Positions 36,927 through 47,283 of a stretch of 64,000 bases of DNA are shown piece after piece. The notes under the pieces are model-generated. The model saw only the letters and a program-made list of their open reading frames with translations. It did not search any database and had not been told where the DNA came from. This DNA is from Listeria grayi DSM 20601. Its GTDB lineage: Bacteria; Bacillota; Bacilli; Lactobacillales; Listeriaceae. The position numbers and the translations under genes are program-made. The stretch is from assembly GCF_000148995.1 (NCBI RefSeq), contig NZ_GL538352.1, forward strand, positions 1,033,149 to 1,097,148. Reading direction: 5' to 3'. Within the stretch, counting starts at the first letter, position 1. Every line of letters starts with the position of its first letter.

Positions 36927-39365
36927 TCAAAGTTCTACTTTTTGTGAGCGGATCTCAGCCAAAATGGTTTGTGCGTTTGCTTGATTCATTCGACTACCTT
37001 GAAGTTTTTCCGCCAGGATCTCCACTTCTTTCCCCGTAGCTCCAACAGAAAGCGCTAAAGAGCGAGCTTGAAGGGACATATGACCTTGCTGGATACCTTC
37101 TGAAACAAGCGCCCTCAAAGCGGCTAGATTCTGCGCCAGACCAACTGCGGCTGTCACTTCTGCAAGTTCCTTCGCTTCCGTGATGCCCATGATCTCAAAA
37201 GCAGCTTTTGCTTTCGGTAAGACCTCGATCGCGCCGCCGACACTTCCAAGCGCCAGTGGCAGACTGATTTCGCCATGTAACGCACCTTCCGCCACTTGCC
37301 ACTGGCTTAGGCCTCGGTAGTGCTGGTCTCTCGAGGCATAGGCGTGTGCCGCAGCTGCGACCGCTCTGGTATCATTACCGCTTGCTAACACCACTGCTTC
37401 GATGCCGTTCATGATTCCTTTATTATGGGTCGCCGCTCGGTAAGGATCTAGCTGAGCAAATTTAGAGGCTGCTGCCACTTTTTCAGCAATACGTTTTCCA
37501 TCCCCCTTTTTGCTTAACGCTTCATAAGGGATGCGGCAGCTTGCAGTAACGATCGATTCTGTCGCATAATTGCTGAGGATACTGAAAAGGATCTCTTCTG
37601 TGAGTATTTCCCGCAGAAAGCCTGCTACGCCTTCTAAAATCGTATTGATGATATTCGCACCCATGGCATCTTTCGTATCCACAATCAAATCGATGGATAG
37701 AAAGGTTGGATCATCATCAAAAGTACGGACTACTATTTCTTTTAAACCACCGCCGCGCTTGACGATCGACGGATGACTTTGCGCTGCAGCACGAAAGATT
37801 GCTGCTTTTTCGGCAGTGATCGTATGCTCGATTGTGGCAGGCTCTTTTACATTCATCAACACGATTTGACCGCGTAAGAATCCGTCTTTCAGTTCGCTTT
37901 GAAAACCGCCTAAATGGTTTGCCATTTTTGCTCCGTTATTACATGCGGCAATGACGGATGGCTCCTCTGTTGCTAGCGGAATAGTATAACTTTTATCGTT
38001 GACACGCAGATTCAACGCGACCCCAAGCGGGATTTCCATCTCACTGATTTGATTTTCGATCAAATTGTCGGCAATATCCTCCGGCAATGTCATTTCTGCT
38101 AATACGTGTTTCGTTGCCGGAGAAATGACTGCTTGTTCCTGCAGCCTAGCTAGACGGTCTTCTCTAGCTAATTGGTAGAACTTTTTTACAGGTTGGTCCT
38201 CCTGTGGGACTTCTATTAATATCGCTAAGCCCAATCCGCCACCAATACAAAGGGAGGCGATCCCATATCTACCGTGTGTTCGTTTCAGCTGATGTGCCAA
38301 TGTCGTTACGATCCTTGCACCTGTGGCTCCAAGTGGATGACCGAGTGCAATGCCGCTGCCGCCGATATTGATTTTTTCATCAGGAATACTTAATTCTTTT
38401 TGAACTACGACTGAAGAAGCTGCAAAAGCTTCATTGATCTCAAATAAATCGATCTCTTCCATCGAAATTTGGTTACGATCGATCAGTTTGTTGATTGCAG
38501 AAACTGGTGCGATACCCATGATACTTGGATCGATTCCGATCTCGGTAATATCATGCACGATAGCTAAATATGGGATTTGATTTGTTTCAGCAAATTCCTT
38601 AGAAGCGATAATCACGGCAGAAGCACCGTCATTGATTGTTGAAGCATTGCCGGCTGTTACAGTTCCGTCTTCTTTAAAGATCGTACGCAATAGGCTTAAT
38701 TTTTCCAGCGTCGTTTCTTGGCGGACACCTTCATCTTGTGTAATGACCTCGTCGCCGATTTCAAGGGGCAGGATCTCTGCTGCAAATATACCTTGTTCCT
38801 GCGCCTTGGCTGCTTTCATTTGTGAGCCATATGCAAACGCATCTTGAGCTTCGCGACTGACGCCATATTGCTCAGCTACATTTTCAGCAGTCAGCCCCAT
38901 TATTTTCCCGCTAAAAGCATCCGTCAAGCCGTCGAACGTCATCGTTGGCACCGGTTTGCTAAGCGTATCTTCTTCTTTATTATAATAAGTGATCGAAGGC
39001 GCATTTGTCATACTTTCAATGCCACCTGCAACAATAACCTCTGCTTCTCCTAGCAATATCTGCTGGCGAGCCATACTGATTGCTTTGAGCCCCGATCCAC
39101 ATACTTGATTGATAGTTGATGCTGGTATTTCCGCACTTAATCCGCTATTCAAGGCGATTTGCCTTGCGGGATTTTGACCATTACCTGCTTGCAAGACATT
39201 TCCAAAGATCACTTGCTCTACATGGTCTTTCACTTGGTCATTTTTTTCGAATAATGCTTTTGTAACGGCAGTTCCTAATTCAACCGCTGTCATTTTGCTT
39301 AATTGGCCTCGGTACTTACCTATCGGTGTTCTCAAGGCATCGATAATCACGATATCTTTCACCAC
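36927..39365 (-). CDS. mvaE: Bifunctional acetyl-CoA acetyltransferase/HMG-CoA reductase MvaE
   Basis: This is an 812-residue fusion. Residues 1 to about 385 are thiolase II: nucleophile Cys89 in NQVCGSG, GNASTINDGASA, then GGSGIALGHPLGATGARI and the second Cys in ASLCIGGG. Residues about 400-812 are class II HMG-CoA reductase: ENQIS near the start of the domain, DAMGANIIN and NDTRAVAAAAHAYASRDQ. It makes acetoacetyl-CoA and reduces HMG-CoA to mevalonate for isoprenoids. The start is GTG with GGAGGTGG close upstream. The fusion is typical of enterococci and, in this genus, of L. grayi; the sequence agrees with the L. grayi MvaE as I remember it. Confidence 0.96.
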   Translation of the reverse strand: MVKDIVIIDALRTPIGKYRGQLSKMTAVELGTAVTKALFEKNDQVKDHVEQVIFGNVLQAGNGQNPARQIALNSGLSAEIPASTINQVCGSGLKAISMARQQILLGEAEVIVAGGIESMTNAPSITYYNKEEDTLSKPVPTMTFDGLTDAFSGKIMGLTAENVAEQYGVSREAQDAFAYGSQMKAAKAQEQGIFAAEILPLEIGDEVITQDEGVRQETTLEKLSLLRTIFKEDGTVTAGNASTINDGASAVIIASKEFAETNQIPYLAIVHDITEIGIDPSIMGIAPVSAINKLIDRNQISMEEIDLFEINEAFAASSVVVQKELSIPDEKINIGGSGIALGHPLGATGARIVTTLAHQLKRTHGRYGIASLCIGGGLGLAILIEVPQEDQPVKKFYQLAREDRLARLQEQAVISPATKHVLAEMTLPEDIADNLIENQISEMEIPLGVALNLRVNDKSYTIPLATEEPSVIAACNNGAKMANHLGGFQSELKDGFLRGQIVLMNVKEPATIEHTITAEKAAIFRAAAQSHPSIVKRGGGLKEIVVRTFDDDPTFLSIDLIVDTKDAMGANIINTILEGVAGFLREILTEEILFSILSNYATESIVTASCRIPYEALSKKGDGKRIAEKVAAASKFAQLDPYRAATHNKGIMNGIEAVVLASGNDTRAVAAAAHAYASRDQHYRGLSQWQVAEGALHGEISLPLALGSVGGAIEVLPKAKAAFEIMGITEAKELAEVTAAVGLAQNLAALRALVSEGIQQGHMSLQARSLALSVGATGKEVEILAEKLQGSRMNQANAQTILAEIRSQKVEL

Positions 39366-39521
39366 GCCACCTCCATTTAAAATATATCACATCTCTTCTA
39401 TAAAAACACCTCGCGAAGCCCAATAAAAGTTATTTTGTGGAACTTTGCGAGCTTACTTTTTTAAAATCTTGTATTCTATGGTAAAGTTATAAAAGTATAC
39501 TATATATAAAGGAGAATGACA

Positions 39522-40673
39522 ATGAACGTTGGTATAGATAAAATGAGCTTTTTTGTCCCACCTTACTTTGTGGATATGACTGACTTAGCAGTAGCAAGAG
39601 ATGTTGACCCAAATAAATTCCTTATCGGGATCGGCCAAGATCAAATGGCAGTGAATCCGAAAACACAAGATATCGTGACATTTGCCACGAATGCTGCCAA
39701 GAACATTTTGTCAGCGGAAGACCTAGACAAGATCGATATGGTCATTGTCGGAACTGAGTCAGGCATCGACGAATCCAAGGCCTCCGCTGTTGTGCTACAC
39801 CGCTTATTAGGCATTCAAAAATTCGCCCGCTCCTTTGAGATCAAGGAAGCATGTTATGGTGGTACTGCTGCCCTGCAATTTGCGGTCAACCATATTCGTA
39901 ATCATCCAGAAAGCAAAGTTCTAGTGGTTGCTTCCGATATCGCAAAATATGGACTTGCCTCTGGAGGAGAACCGACGCAAGGGGCTGGTGCCGTCGCGAT
40001 GTTGGTCTCTACTGATCCTAAAATCATTGCTTTTAATGATGACAGCCTGGCACTGACGCAAGATATTTATGATTTTTGGCGTCCAGTCGGACATGACTAT
40101 CCAATGGTCGACGGTCCGTTATCTACAGAAACTTATATCCAGTCTTTCCAAACTGTTTGGCAAGAATATACCAAGCGTTCTCAGCATGCGCTTGCTGATT
40201 TCGCGGCACTCAGCTTTCATATTCCTTATACAAAAATGGGCAAGAAAGCCTTACTTGCTATTTTAGAAGGTGAAAGTGAAGAAGCACAAAACCGGATTTT
40301 AGCCAAATACGAAAAAAGTATTGCTTATAGCCGCAAAGCCGGTAATCTTTATACTGGCTCTCTGTATCTTGGCTTGATTTCGTTACTTGAGAATGCAGAA
40401 GATCTTAAAGCTGGCGATTTGATTGGTCTGTTTAGCTATGGCTCCGGAGCAGTGGCAGAGTTTTTCAGCGGTCGCTTGGTAGAAGATTATCAGGAGCAAC
40501 TGTTAAAAACAAAGCATGCCGAGCAGCTTGCGCATCGCAAACAATTGACGATCGAAGAATACGAAACCATGTTTTCTGACCGTCTGGATGTAGATAAAGA
40601 CGCGGAATACGAGGATACGCTCGCTTATAGTATTTCGTCAGTTCGAAATACGGTTCGGGAGTATCGAAGCTAG
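39522..40673 (+). CDS. mvaS: Hydroxymethylglutaryl-CoA synthase MvaS
   Basis: This enzyme condenses acetyl-CoA with acetoacetyl-CoA in the mevalonate pathway. Visible residues are the catalytic Glu in VGTESGIDESKA, the nucleophilic Cys in EACYGGTAAL and His in SFHIPYTKMGKKA. Starting at ATG 39522 (GGAG 7 bases upstream) puts the nucleophile at residue 111, the number used for E. faecalis MvaS; the ATG at 39516 (MTM start) sits one base after the SD. It is divergent from mvaE with a 156-base shared upstream region, so the upper pathway is encoded as one divergent pair. Confidence 0.95.
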   Translation: MNVGIDKMSFFVPPYFVDMTDLAVARDVDPNKFLIGIGQDQMAVNPKTQDIVTFATNAAKNILSAEDLDKIDMVIVGTESGIDESKASAVVLHRLLGIQKFARSFEIKEACYGGTAALQFAVNHIRNHPESKVLVVASDIAKYGLASGGEPTQGAGAVAMLVSTDPKIIAFNDDSLALTQDIYDFWRPVGHDYPMVDGPLSTETYIQSFQTVWQEYTKRSQHALADFAALSFHIPYTKMGKKALLAILEGESEEAQNRILAKYEKSIAYSRKAGNLYTGSLYLGLISLLENAEDLKAGDLIGLFSYGSGAVAEFFSGRLVEDYQEQLLKTKHAEQLAHRKQLTIEEYETMFSDRLDVDKDAEYEDTLAYSISSVRNTVREYRS

Positions 40674-40683
40674 GAATTGATTT

Positions 40684-40718
40684 AAAATAGAGACGGAGCT
40701 CCGTCTCTATTTTTTTTG
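40684..40718 (+). terminator. Terminator after mvaS
   Basis: The perfect palindrome AAAATAGAGACGGA/gc/TCCGTCTCTATTTT is followed by T's. Confidence 0.93.
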
Positions 40719-40762
40719 CATTAGTCGCCAAATGCAGGATATAATCGAAAACTATCAGCGTT

Positions 40763-40807
40763 AAAGCAAAGACCAACCAGCTAACATGACTGGTTGGTCT
40801 TTGCTTT
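40763..40807 (-). terminator. Terminator after the LacI-family gene
   Basis: An 18-bp perfect stem (AAAGCAAAGACCAACCAG and its complement, loop of 9) lies just past the regulator stop. The T run is weak, so it may be a stabilising hairpin as well. Confidence 0.75.
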
Positions 40808-40810
40808 AGG

Positions 40811-41773
40811 TCACTTCGATACCGAAGGACTTGTGATCAGTGTCGTATAAATAATCTCATTCGTTGCTTCTTTTCCTTCCAGCAATTTTACCAGCTGTTC
40901 TGCTGCCAAGGCTCCCCACTTATACTTCGAATATTCGATCGTCGAAAGTCGAGGGTTTAAGTATTCGCTGATTGGCGTATTATCGAATCCCACGATGCGG
41001 ATATCTTCACCGATTTTTAGATTGGTTTGTTGGAAGTGGCGGTACATGCCGATCGCCATATTGTCGTTGAGTGCAAATACGGAAACGGGTTTTTCCCATT
41101 CTTTTTCGATTTTTTTAGCAGCAAGCTCACCACTTGCCTCGCTGAAATCCCCTTCAATGATATGCACTTCTTTATCACCGAAACGGGCTAACTCATCTTT
41201 TGCCGTCTGCAATCGGATCATTGCATCGTACGAATCATCTGGACCTGTCACGATATAAAAATCGCCGGAAAAATTGGTTGATAGATAATCGATCGCCAGT
41301 GTTGATCCAGCTCGGTTATCCAATAATACCTGACCGATATTCTCATGAGTGATCTCACGGTCCAAGACTACTAATTTATGTCCGCGATCGGCATAATTCA
41401 AGATTTCTTCGGTCGGGAAAGTGGCATCTAGGATAATCGCACCATCGATCATCTTTTCGGGTAGAAAGCGATGACTCTTTTTACCGCTACAGGCAATCAG
41501 TTCATAACCATGCTTATAAAGCGAATTTGTAAGTCCATCTAATAATTCACTGTAAAAGACGCCGCCATACGAAGTCAGGTAAACGCCGATGATTTTCGTT
41601 TCTCTCGTTTTCAGCGTTCTTGCCGCCATATTCGGGATATAATTTAAATCGTTTGCGATCGCCATGATTTTCGCTCTGGTCTTTTCCGTAACTTTCGAAC
41701 TATTGTTAAGTGCATAGGAGACCGTAGAAATAGAAACGCCAGCCTTCTTTGCAATATCTTTGATCCCTACCAC
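40811..41773 (-). CDS. LacI-family repressor of the 1,2-beta-glucan cluster
   Basis: This 320-residue regulator has an N-terminal LacI helix-turn-helix (IKDIAKKAGVSISTVSYALNNSSKVTEKTRAKI) and a hinge NMAARTLK. A periplasmic-binding-protein-like sugar-sensing domain follows (SVFALNDNMAIGMYRHFQQ, VGFDNTPISEYLNPRLSTI). GTG at 41773 is chosen because AAAGGAG lies 8 bases before it. It stands downstream of, and on the same strand as, the GH3-GH94 operon and probably binds the two GAAACGTTTC operators at 47284 and 47473. Confidence 0.88.
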   Translation of the reverse strand: MVGIKDIAKKAGVSISTVSYALNNSSKVTEKTRAKIMAIANDLNYIPNMAARTLKTRETKIIGVYLTSYGGVFYSELLDGLTNSLYKHGYELIACSGKKSHRFLPEKMIDGAIILDATFPTEEILNYADRGHKLVVLDREITHENIGQVLLDNRAGSTLAIDYLSTNFSGDFYIVTGPDDSYDAMIRLQTAKDELARFGDKEVHIIEGDFSEASGELAAKKIEKEWEKPVSVFALNDNMAIGMYRHFQQTNLKIGEDIRIVGFDNTPISEYLNPRLSTIEYSKYKWGALAAEQLVKLLEGKEATNEIIYTTLITSPSVSK

Positions 41774-41838
41774 ATTAATCGCTCCTTTGTGTTTTATTTC
41801 ATTATACATGAATTACGGCTATTTAACGACTTGTTTCC

Positions 41839-44800
41839 TTAAAAATAAATCGTCAGCTGTGCATTGTTCGGCAGTTGATTTTTATCGATTGAAAGCGCTC
41901 CCTCACGGTAAGGATTTGCTTCTTGTTCAAAGACGGCTGTTTCACCATTTATTTCGATCGACCGCTTTTCTGCTGCTATAAATTGGATATCGAAGCGTTT
42001 GCCAGCCAACTGGATATGGGCTTCCAAACCATCTAGTTCATTCGGCAGTACTGGGTCGAATAACAATTGCGTTTGTGTTTGCCGTATCCCAAGAACGGAG
42101 CTGATCAATTGATTCAAATAAATGCCTGGTCCACTGGAATAAATTCGCCAGCCTCCTTGTACCGGTATCCCGCCTTTTTTCACCAAATCATATTTTTCTT
42201 GTGCTTCATAACGGTTTATAAAGGCGGCATCTGAACTGCTGAAATAGGTATTTGCTTGGCGTGCGGCCGCATTGGGAACGGCTTCGCTGATATTGATCGG
42301 ATTGATTTTTTCCAGCATTTCCCATGCTTCGGTATTCCCCACTTTTGCCAATGCTTCTACATAACGAATGTGTGCATGGACATATTGTAAACCGATCTCT
42401 CTGCCGAAATTCGCTGCTTGTTCGGCACGTTTGAAATGTCTGCTCACTCCGCCCGTATAATTTGCCGGTCGATCCATCAATCGAACGCCATCTGGATAGA
42501 ATAAATGCTCTCGAATAATATCGAAATTCGCTGCCGCTTGTTTGGCATCGACCAATTCGGAGATCACACTTTGCGTCATCGGGATCAAACGATAATGGCT
42601 GTTTGTTTCCTTGTCATTTGGATGGATCATGTAACGAACTTCTTGTGGGTCTTCTAAATTTAAAAAGCCAGGGATAATATCCGTTTCTCCAAGCATATAT
42701 TGGTGGAAATCCTTATAGATACCTTCTGCAATCGTTTGATAACGTTCGCTCTCAGGTAGCCAGTCTGCTAGCTTCCCTAGAACTTGATAGGTCAAGGCAA
42801 CGGTCCAGCTCGATACCATTGAGGCTTTCAGCTGACTATTAGCAGGCTGCAAGGTATCATCCCAATCCCCATCGCCGTAATTAGATAGATACGTTCCTGG
42901 CATAAAGCGTGCTTCGATCGTTGCGACTGCTTTTTGGACATGCTCCAATAACGTTGCTTTCTCCGCTGTAAATGCTTTGGCTTCACTATCGACATAAGGT
43001 AATTCTGCGCTCAGGATGTCTGTATCTCCGGTTGCTTCTAAATAATCGCCCAGCATTTTCAGCGGCCAAACAATCACATCCCCATGACTTTCTTCTTGCT
43101 GGATCGCTGTATATTTATCAAACATAAACCACTGTGGCCAGTCGCCCGTCTGTTCATATTGATGAGAAAAGACCGTTTCGATAATGGCTTTCATCACTGG
43201 TTGATTTCCCGTTGCATAGAAAAATTCAAATGGTCCCTGACTGACATCCCGCGTTCCCCATGCGGCTCCGCTGTACTGTTCCAAGCCATGTGGCGCTGCA
43301 TAATGAACGAGCATTTGATGCGTATACCAGAAAACAGTGATGTTTATTTTTTCGGTAAAGCGACTTGGATGTTCTAAATAAAGTTCCGCTGTCAGTTCAT
43401 CATAATGCGATCGGAACTTACGGCGATCTTCTGCATGGTCGATTTCTAGCTGAGAAAATTCTCCATCGAAACTTGCTTGTACATAAAAATGCGCTTCCGA
43501 TGTAGTGGGATAAACAAATACATCCAGTTCCGCAGTCCCTTGATAAACGTCCGCAAAATAGCGTTCATCTGTGATTTGGTCGTAATCGCCTGTCACTTGA
43601 TAAGCCAGTTCTGGATAGATCTGTTCTCCTAAGCTATTAGCAGGCAGCTGATAAGTCACCGTTTTACCGCTGATGTGTTTACGCGGTGTTTGTTCATATT
43701 CATTTGCTCCCATTGTCACTTGATTGGTGATCACAAAAGAGTAGGCACGTTGTCGAGCAGAAGAAATGGCAAGTTCGATCGTTTTAGAAGTTGCTGTGAT
43801 AAAAGCGCGAACAGTAATGACATCATCTGCCAACCAGTAATGCCAAACTGCTTCGTTCGTTGTAATCTCCCAAAGCGAAGGCATCCCCAGATTTTGCAGA
43901 CCAGCTTCTGTTTCTAAATAAACACGGACACCGCTTGTTTTAAGCAGATTTAATGGGTTGCGGGCATTGCTGTTCCACTTATTCATATTTGTGTTCCCCA
44001 GCACGGCTTGCGATAGGAACAATCCATACATATACGAAGAAGCAGACAGTGTATTTTCAGGATGGAGCGGATCGACTTGATCCAGTAAAATCGTCCCGTG
44101 CGGCCGGAGCAACTGTGTTTCTTTTACGGGAAGAACCACATGCTTATAATCAGGCGTAAAGAAGGACAATAATTCTTCTCCCTGCCATTCTTCTTGGATA
44201 CGATCCGGGTATCGTTCGTCGATGATTTGCATCTCGACTGCTTTCCCACTGATTGTAGGGCCAAGTGGACGCTTCCACTGAACTTCTGTACCAGCTTGCC
44301 AAGCGATTTCCCGTTGCTTCACATATGCTTGGCGAATGGTTGCCAATGCGACTGGTTCTCCCGACGCCTCTGGCTGATTCGAGCTGAATTTCCCATAGAA
44401 AACAAATTCCGCCTTATCTCGGAAACTTTCTGTCTGCAGGACCGCTTCTGTAAATTCATATTGATACACACGATTGGGCAATTGTTTTTGATAGAGACCT
44501 GTTGGCTCTTCGGTCGTTTTATAAGTAGTCCCGTAAATATCAAAACCATCCGTAGCAAAGCCGATAGTTTTTTGGAAAGAACCGATCTGAACGGCAGGAA
44601 ATTCTCCGTTTTGCGGCTGATTTTGTCGCGCTTGGATAACGTAACCACTATCGGTAGTATCAGTCACTTTCATATCAATATATTGCGAAATGTATGCTTC
44701 ATTGGAACGAACTGCGCCGCTGTCTGCCAAACTCAGATCTTGGATATACACAAAATCAAATGTCCCGCTTCCTTCTATCGCTACTTCATAAAACCAATAG

Positions 44801-45090
44801 TTTTCCATCAGCGTAAATAACACGGTGTAAGTAGCATCAAATGCCTTCCCTTCATATTTAACACCACTAGCGCTGTAAGAAAAACGCGCCGTGTCAGTTA
44901 ACAATGGGGCGATCAAGATTTTTTCGCCTTGATGCTTCCGTACATAAAGCTGAGTCAAACGATTTTCCAGCGGATTTTGGATCACTTGATTGATCATCTT
45001 ATCATTGCCAGTTAGTACTGCAAGCTGACCGGTTTCATGAAATTTTGCTTTTAATTGTCCTGTTTCGACTGAAATTGCTGGTTTAAGCAT
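41839..45090 (-). CDS. 1,2-beta-oligoglucan phosphorylase (GH94)
   Basis: This 1083-residue cytosolic enzyme resembles L. innocua Lin1839, which phosphorolyses 1,2-beta-oligoglucans to glucose 1-phosphate. There are N-terminal beta-sandwich regions and a C-terminal (alpha/alpha)6 catalytic barrel with the GH94-like GDWDDTLQP segment carrying the general-acid Asp, then YTGGVSRHFKRAEQAANFGRE and GIPVQGGWRIYSSGPGIYLN. It overlaps the GH3 stop by 8 bases (coupled translation). The specificity call rests on remembered similarity and on the gene neighbours. Confidence 0.85.
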   Translation of the reverse strand: MLKPAISVETGQLKAKFHETGQLAVLTGNDKMINQVIQNPLENRLTQLYVRKHQGEKILIAPLLTDTARFSYSASGVKYEGKAFDATYTVLFTLMENYWFYEVAIEGSGTFDFVYIQDLSLADSGAVRSNEAYISQYIDMKVTDTTDSGYVIQARQNQPQNGEFPAVQIGSFQKTIGFATDGFDIYGTTYKTTEEPTGLYQKQLPNRVYQYEFTEAVLQTESFRDKAEFVFYGKFSSNQPEASGEPVALATIRQAYVKQREIAWQAGTEVQWKRPLGPTISGKAVEMQIIDERYPDRIQEEWQGEELLSFFTPDYKHVVLPVKETQLLRPHGTILLDQVDPLHPENTLSASSYMYGLFLSQAVLGNTNMNKWNSNARNPLNLLKTSGVRVYLETEAGLQNLGMPSLWEITTNEAVWHYWLADDVITVRAFITATSKTIELAISSARQRAYSFVITNQVTMGANEYEQTPRKHISGKTVTYQLPANSLGEQIYPELAYQVTGDYDQITDERYFADVYQGTAELDVFVYPTTSEAHFYVQASFDGEFSQLEIDHAEDRRKFRSHYDELTAELYLEHPSRFTEKINITVFWYTHQMLVHYAAPHGLEQYSGAAWGTRDVSQGPFEFFYATGNQPVMKAIIETVFSHQYEQTGDWPQWFMFDKYTAIQQEESHGDVIVWPLKMLGDYLEATGDTDILSAELPYVDSEAKAFTAEKATLLEHVQKAVATIEARFMPGTYLSNYGDGDWDDTLQPANSQLKASMVSSWTVALTYQVLGKLADWLPESERYQTIAEGIYKDFHQYMLGETDIIPGFLNLEDPQEVRYMIHPNDKETNSHYRLIPMTQSVISELVDAKQAAANFDIIREHLFYPDGVRLMDRPANYTGGVSRHFKRAEQAANFGREIGLQYVHAHIRYVEALAKVGNTEAWEMLEKINPINISEAVPNAAARQANTYFSSSDAAFINRYEAQEKYDLVKKGGIPVQGGWRIYSSGPGIYLNQLISSVLGIRQTQTQLLFDPVLPNELDGLEAHIQLAGKRFDIQFIAAEKRSIEINGETAVFEQEANPYREGALSIDKNQLPNNAQLTIYF

Positions 45091-47263
45091 TACTTTCTTC
45101 CTTTCTGATTTGAATTAGTGCTACTTCTGGTGCTAAACTGCTAGTCCCCACGAAAATCCGATGTCTGCCAGGTTCTTGGATTTTTTCCAGATTAGGAAGG
45201 TAGAAAGAAAAATCATCGGCAGTCAATGTGAATTGCATTTGACGTTCTTCACCGGCAGCTAAATTTACTTTTTCAAATCCTTTCAATTCTCTTACAGGCC
45301 GGGAAACAGATGCGGTTTCATCTTGAAGATAAATTTGAACAACTTCTTTTCCGGCACGCGAACCGCTATTTTTAATACGCAATCGAATCGTTACTTCTTC
45401 GCCAAGAGCAATTTCTGTTTTAGATAACTTTACGTCTGAAATCTCAAACTCTGTATAGCTTTTCCCATAACCGAATGGGTAAAAAGGTCGGTTCGGGATA
45501 TCGAGATATTTAGAAACGTAGCGTTCTTCTGCGTTTTGTCTTGTTTTCGGTCTCCCGGTATTCAAGTGATTATAATAGATCGGGATCTGTCCTGTCGTTT
45601 GCGGGAAGGACATTGGTAATTTCCCAGAAGGATTTGCTTTTCCAGTCAAAAGATCTGTGACCGCGTGGCCAGCTTCCGTTCCCGGGAACCACATCTCGAT
45701 CATTGCTTCGCTATTTTCGGCAAGTTCTTTGATCTCGATCGGGCGGCCACTGAATAATACAGTCACCACTGGTTTTCCAAGGGTGTGTAAGTAGGCCACT
45801 AATTGATATTGCGATTCGGGGAGCCGAACTGTTGCGAGACTCCCCGCTTCGCCTTCCCACTCCGTTTTTTCTCCGACCGCTGCGATAACGATATCGCTTC
45901 CTTCGACTGCTTGTTTGATGGCTGCTTTGTGGGTTTCTGTCAAAGTGGTATAAGGAGTTGGAATAATTGCAGAGTTTGTAAAGGTTTCTTGGAAAGCTGC
46001 TTCTAGCGTTACCGCCTGCTCTTTTTCTCCATACACTGTCCAGCCGCCTAATACATCATTGGAATCAGCAAGTGGTCCTACTAAGGCTACTTGTTGATTT
46101 GCTGCAAACGGAAGTGTATGTGCTTTATTTTCTAATAAAACGGCAGATTCGGCTGCTATGATTCGTGCGATATTACGATGTTCCTCGGAAAAAATTTCCT
46201 TTTGACGGTCATTCGCTTTTAAGCCGCGATATGGATCTTGGAATAAGCCTAGTTCTTCTTTCAACGTTAAAATCCGCAAAACAGCCTCATCTAAAATAGT
46301 CGCTTCTAGCTCACCGTCTTCGATCAATGCCTGCAGATTTTGCATATAACAGGATGTCATCATTTCAATATCGACACCTGCTGTTATCGCAAGCTTTGCT
46401 GCCTCTCGTTTGTCAGCAGCGGTACCATGATTGATGACTTCTTGGATAGCTCCCCAATCGGAGATCAGCACACCGTCAAAGCCAAATTCTCCGCGGAGAA
46501 TATCACGATTTAGCCAACGGTTCATCGTTGCTGGAACACCATCGACAACATTGAAAGAAGTCATGACCAATTTGGCGCCAGCGTCTAATGCAGCACGATA
46601 AGCTGGTAAATAATTTTGATATAATTCACGATTTGACATATCTACTGTATTATATTCACGGCCACCTTCTGGCTGTCCGTAAGCAGCGAAATGTTTTACT
46701 GTTGCTGCCATTTTTGTATAGTCCTTTTCTAAATCAGCTGTTTTCCCTTGGTAACCGCGTACCATCGCTACGCCTAGTTCGCTGTTCAAATATGGATCTT
46801 CTCCTGTAGATTCCATCACCCTACCCCAGCGAGGATCTCTGACCAGGTCGAGCATTGGTGAGAAGTTGACATGGAGCCCATCTGCAGTGGCTTCTTTTGC
46901 AGAAACTGCTGCCATTTCTTCTGCTGCTTCGCGATCAAAGCTTGCGCCTAATGCGAGCGGGATCGGGAATACGGTCTTGTAACCATGAATCACGTCTGCC
47001 ATAAATAATAGTGGGATATTCAGGCGACTTGTTTCTAAGTGTTTTTCTTGGATCGCGATCATTTCTTCTGCTGAGCTTGAGCCAAGCGTAGATCCGACTA
47101 ATTGCACATCCTTTTCTGTCAGTTCTAGTTCTGCAAGCGGTCCTGTTACTTCTCCTTCTACTTTTGTTCCCGGGAAGAAAAACGGGGATAACTGCATACA
47201 TTGTGCGACCTTTTCTTCGATCGTCATTTGTGCTAATAGATTTTTCATAGTTTCAGATGCCAT
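45083..47263 (-). CDS. GH3 beta-glucosidase (1,2-beta-glucooligosaccharide type)
   Basis: This 726-residue cytosolic glycosidase has the GH3 barrel (PLLFMADVIHGYKTVFPIPLALGASFD, MGMESTGEDPYL-like RVMESTGEDPYLNSELGVAMVRGYQG, VKHFAAYG). The nucleophile is Asp in GVLISDWGAI. The alpha/beta sandwich domain and a C-terminal fibronectin III-like domain follow (VSRPVRELKGFEKVNLAAGE). L. innocua Lin1840 in the same position cleaves sophorose and 1,2-beta-glucooligosaccharides. ATG at 47263 has GGAGG 5 bases upstream; ATG at 47275 precedes the SD. Confidence 0.88.
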   Translation of the reverse strand: MASETMKNLLAQMTIEEKVAQCMQLSPFFFPGTKVEGEVTGPLAELELTEKDVQLVGSTLGSSSAEEMIAIQEKHLETSRLNIPLLFMADVIHGYKTVFPIPLALGASFDREAAEEMAAVSAKEATADGLHVNFSPMLDLVRDPRWGRVMESTGEDPYLNSELGVAMVRGYQGKTADLEKDYTKMAATVKHFAAYGQPEGGREYNTVDMSNRELYQNYLPAYRAALDAGAKLVMTSFNVVDGVPATMNRWLNRDILRGEFGFDGVLISDWGAIQEVINHGTAADKREAAKLAITAGVDIEMMTSCYMQNLQALIEDGELEATILDEAVLRILTLKEELGLFQDPYRGLKANDRQKEIFSEEHRNIARIIAAESAVLLENKAHTLPFAANQQVALVGPLADSNDVLGGWTVYGEKEQAVTLEAAFQETFTNSAIIPTPYTTLTETHKAAIKQAVEGSDIVIAAVGEKTEWEGEAGSLATVRLPESQYQLVAYLHTLGKPVVTVLFSGRPIEIKELAENSEAMIEMWFPGTEAGHAVTDLLTGKANPSGKLPMSFPQTTGQIPIYYNHLNTGRPKTRQNAEERYVSKYLDIPNRPFYPFGYGKSYTEFEISDVKLSKTEIALGEEVTIRLRIKNSGSRAGKEVVQIYLQDETASVSRPVRELKGFEKVNLAAGEERQMQFTLTADDFSFYLPNLEKIQEPGRHRIFVGTSSLAPEVALIQIRKEESNA

Positions 47264-47283
47264 AGCAACCTCCATAAAAACGA

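Noticed and set aside
44194-44820. 208-codon plus-strand frame inside the GH94 gene
   Set aside because: It lies antisense to a clearly coding 1083-residue enzyme, has no family motifs or SD, and its composition (Cys, Phe, Ile rich) is that of a shadow frame.
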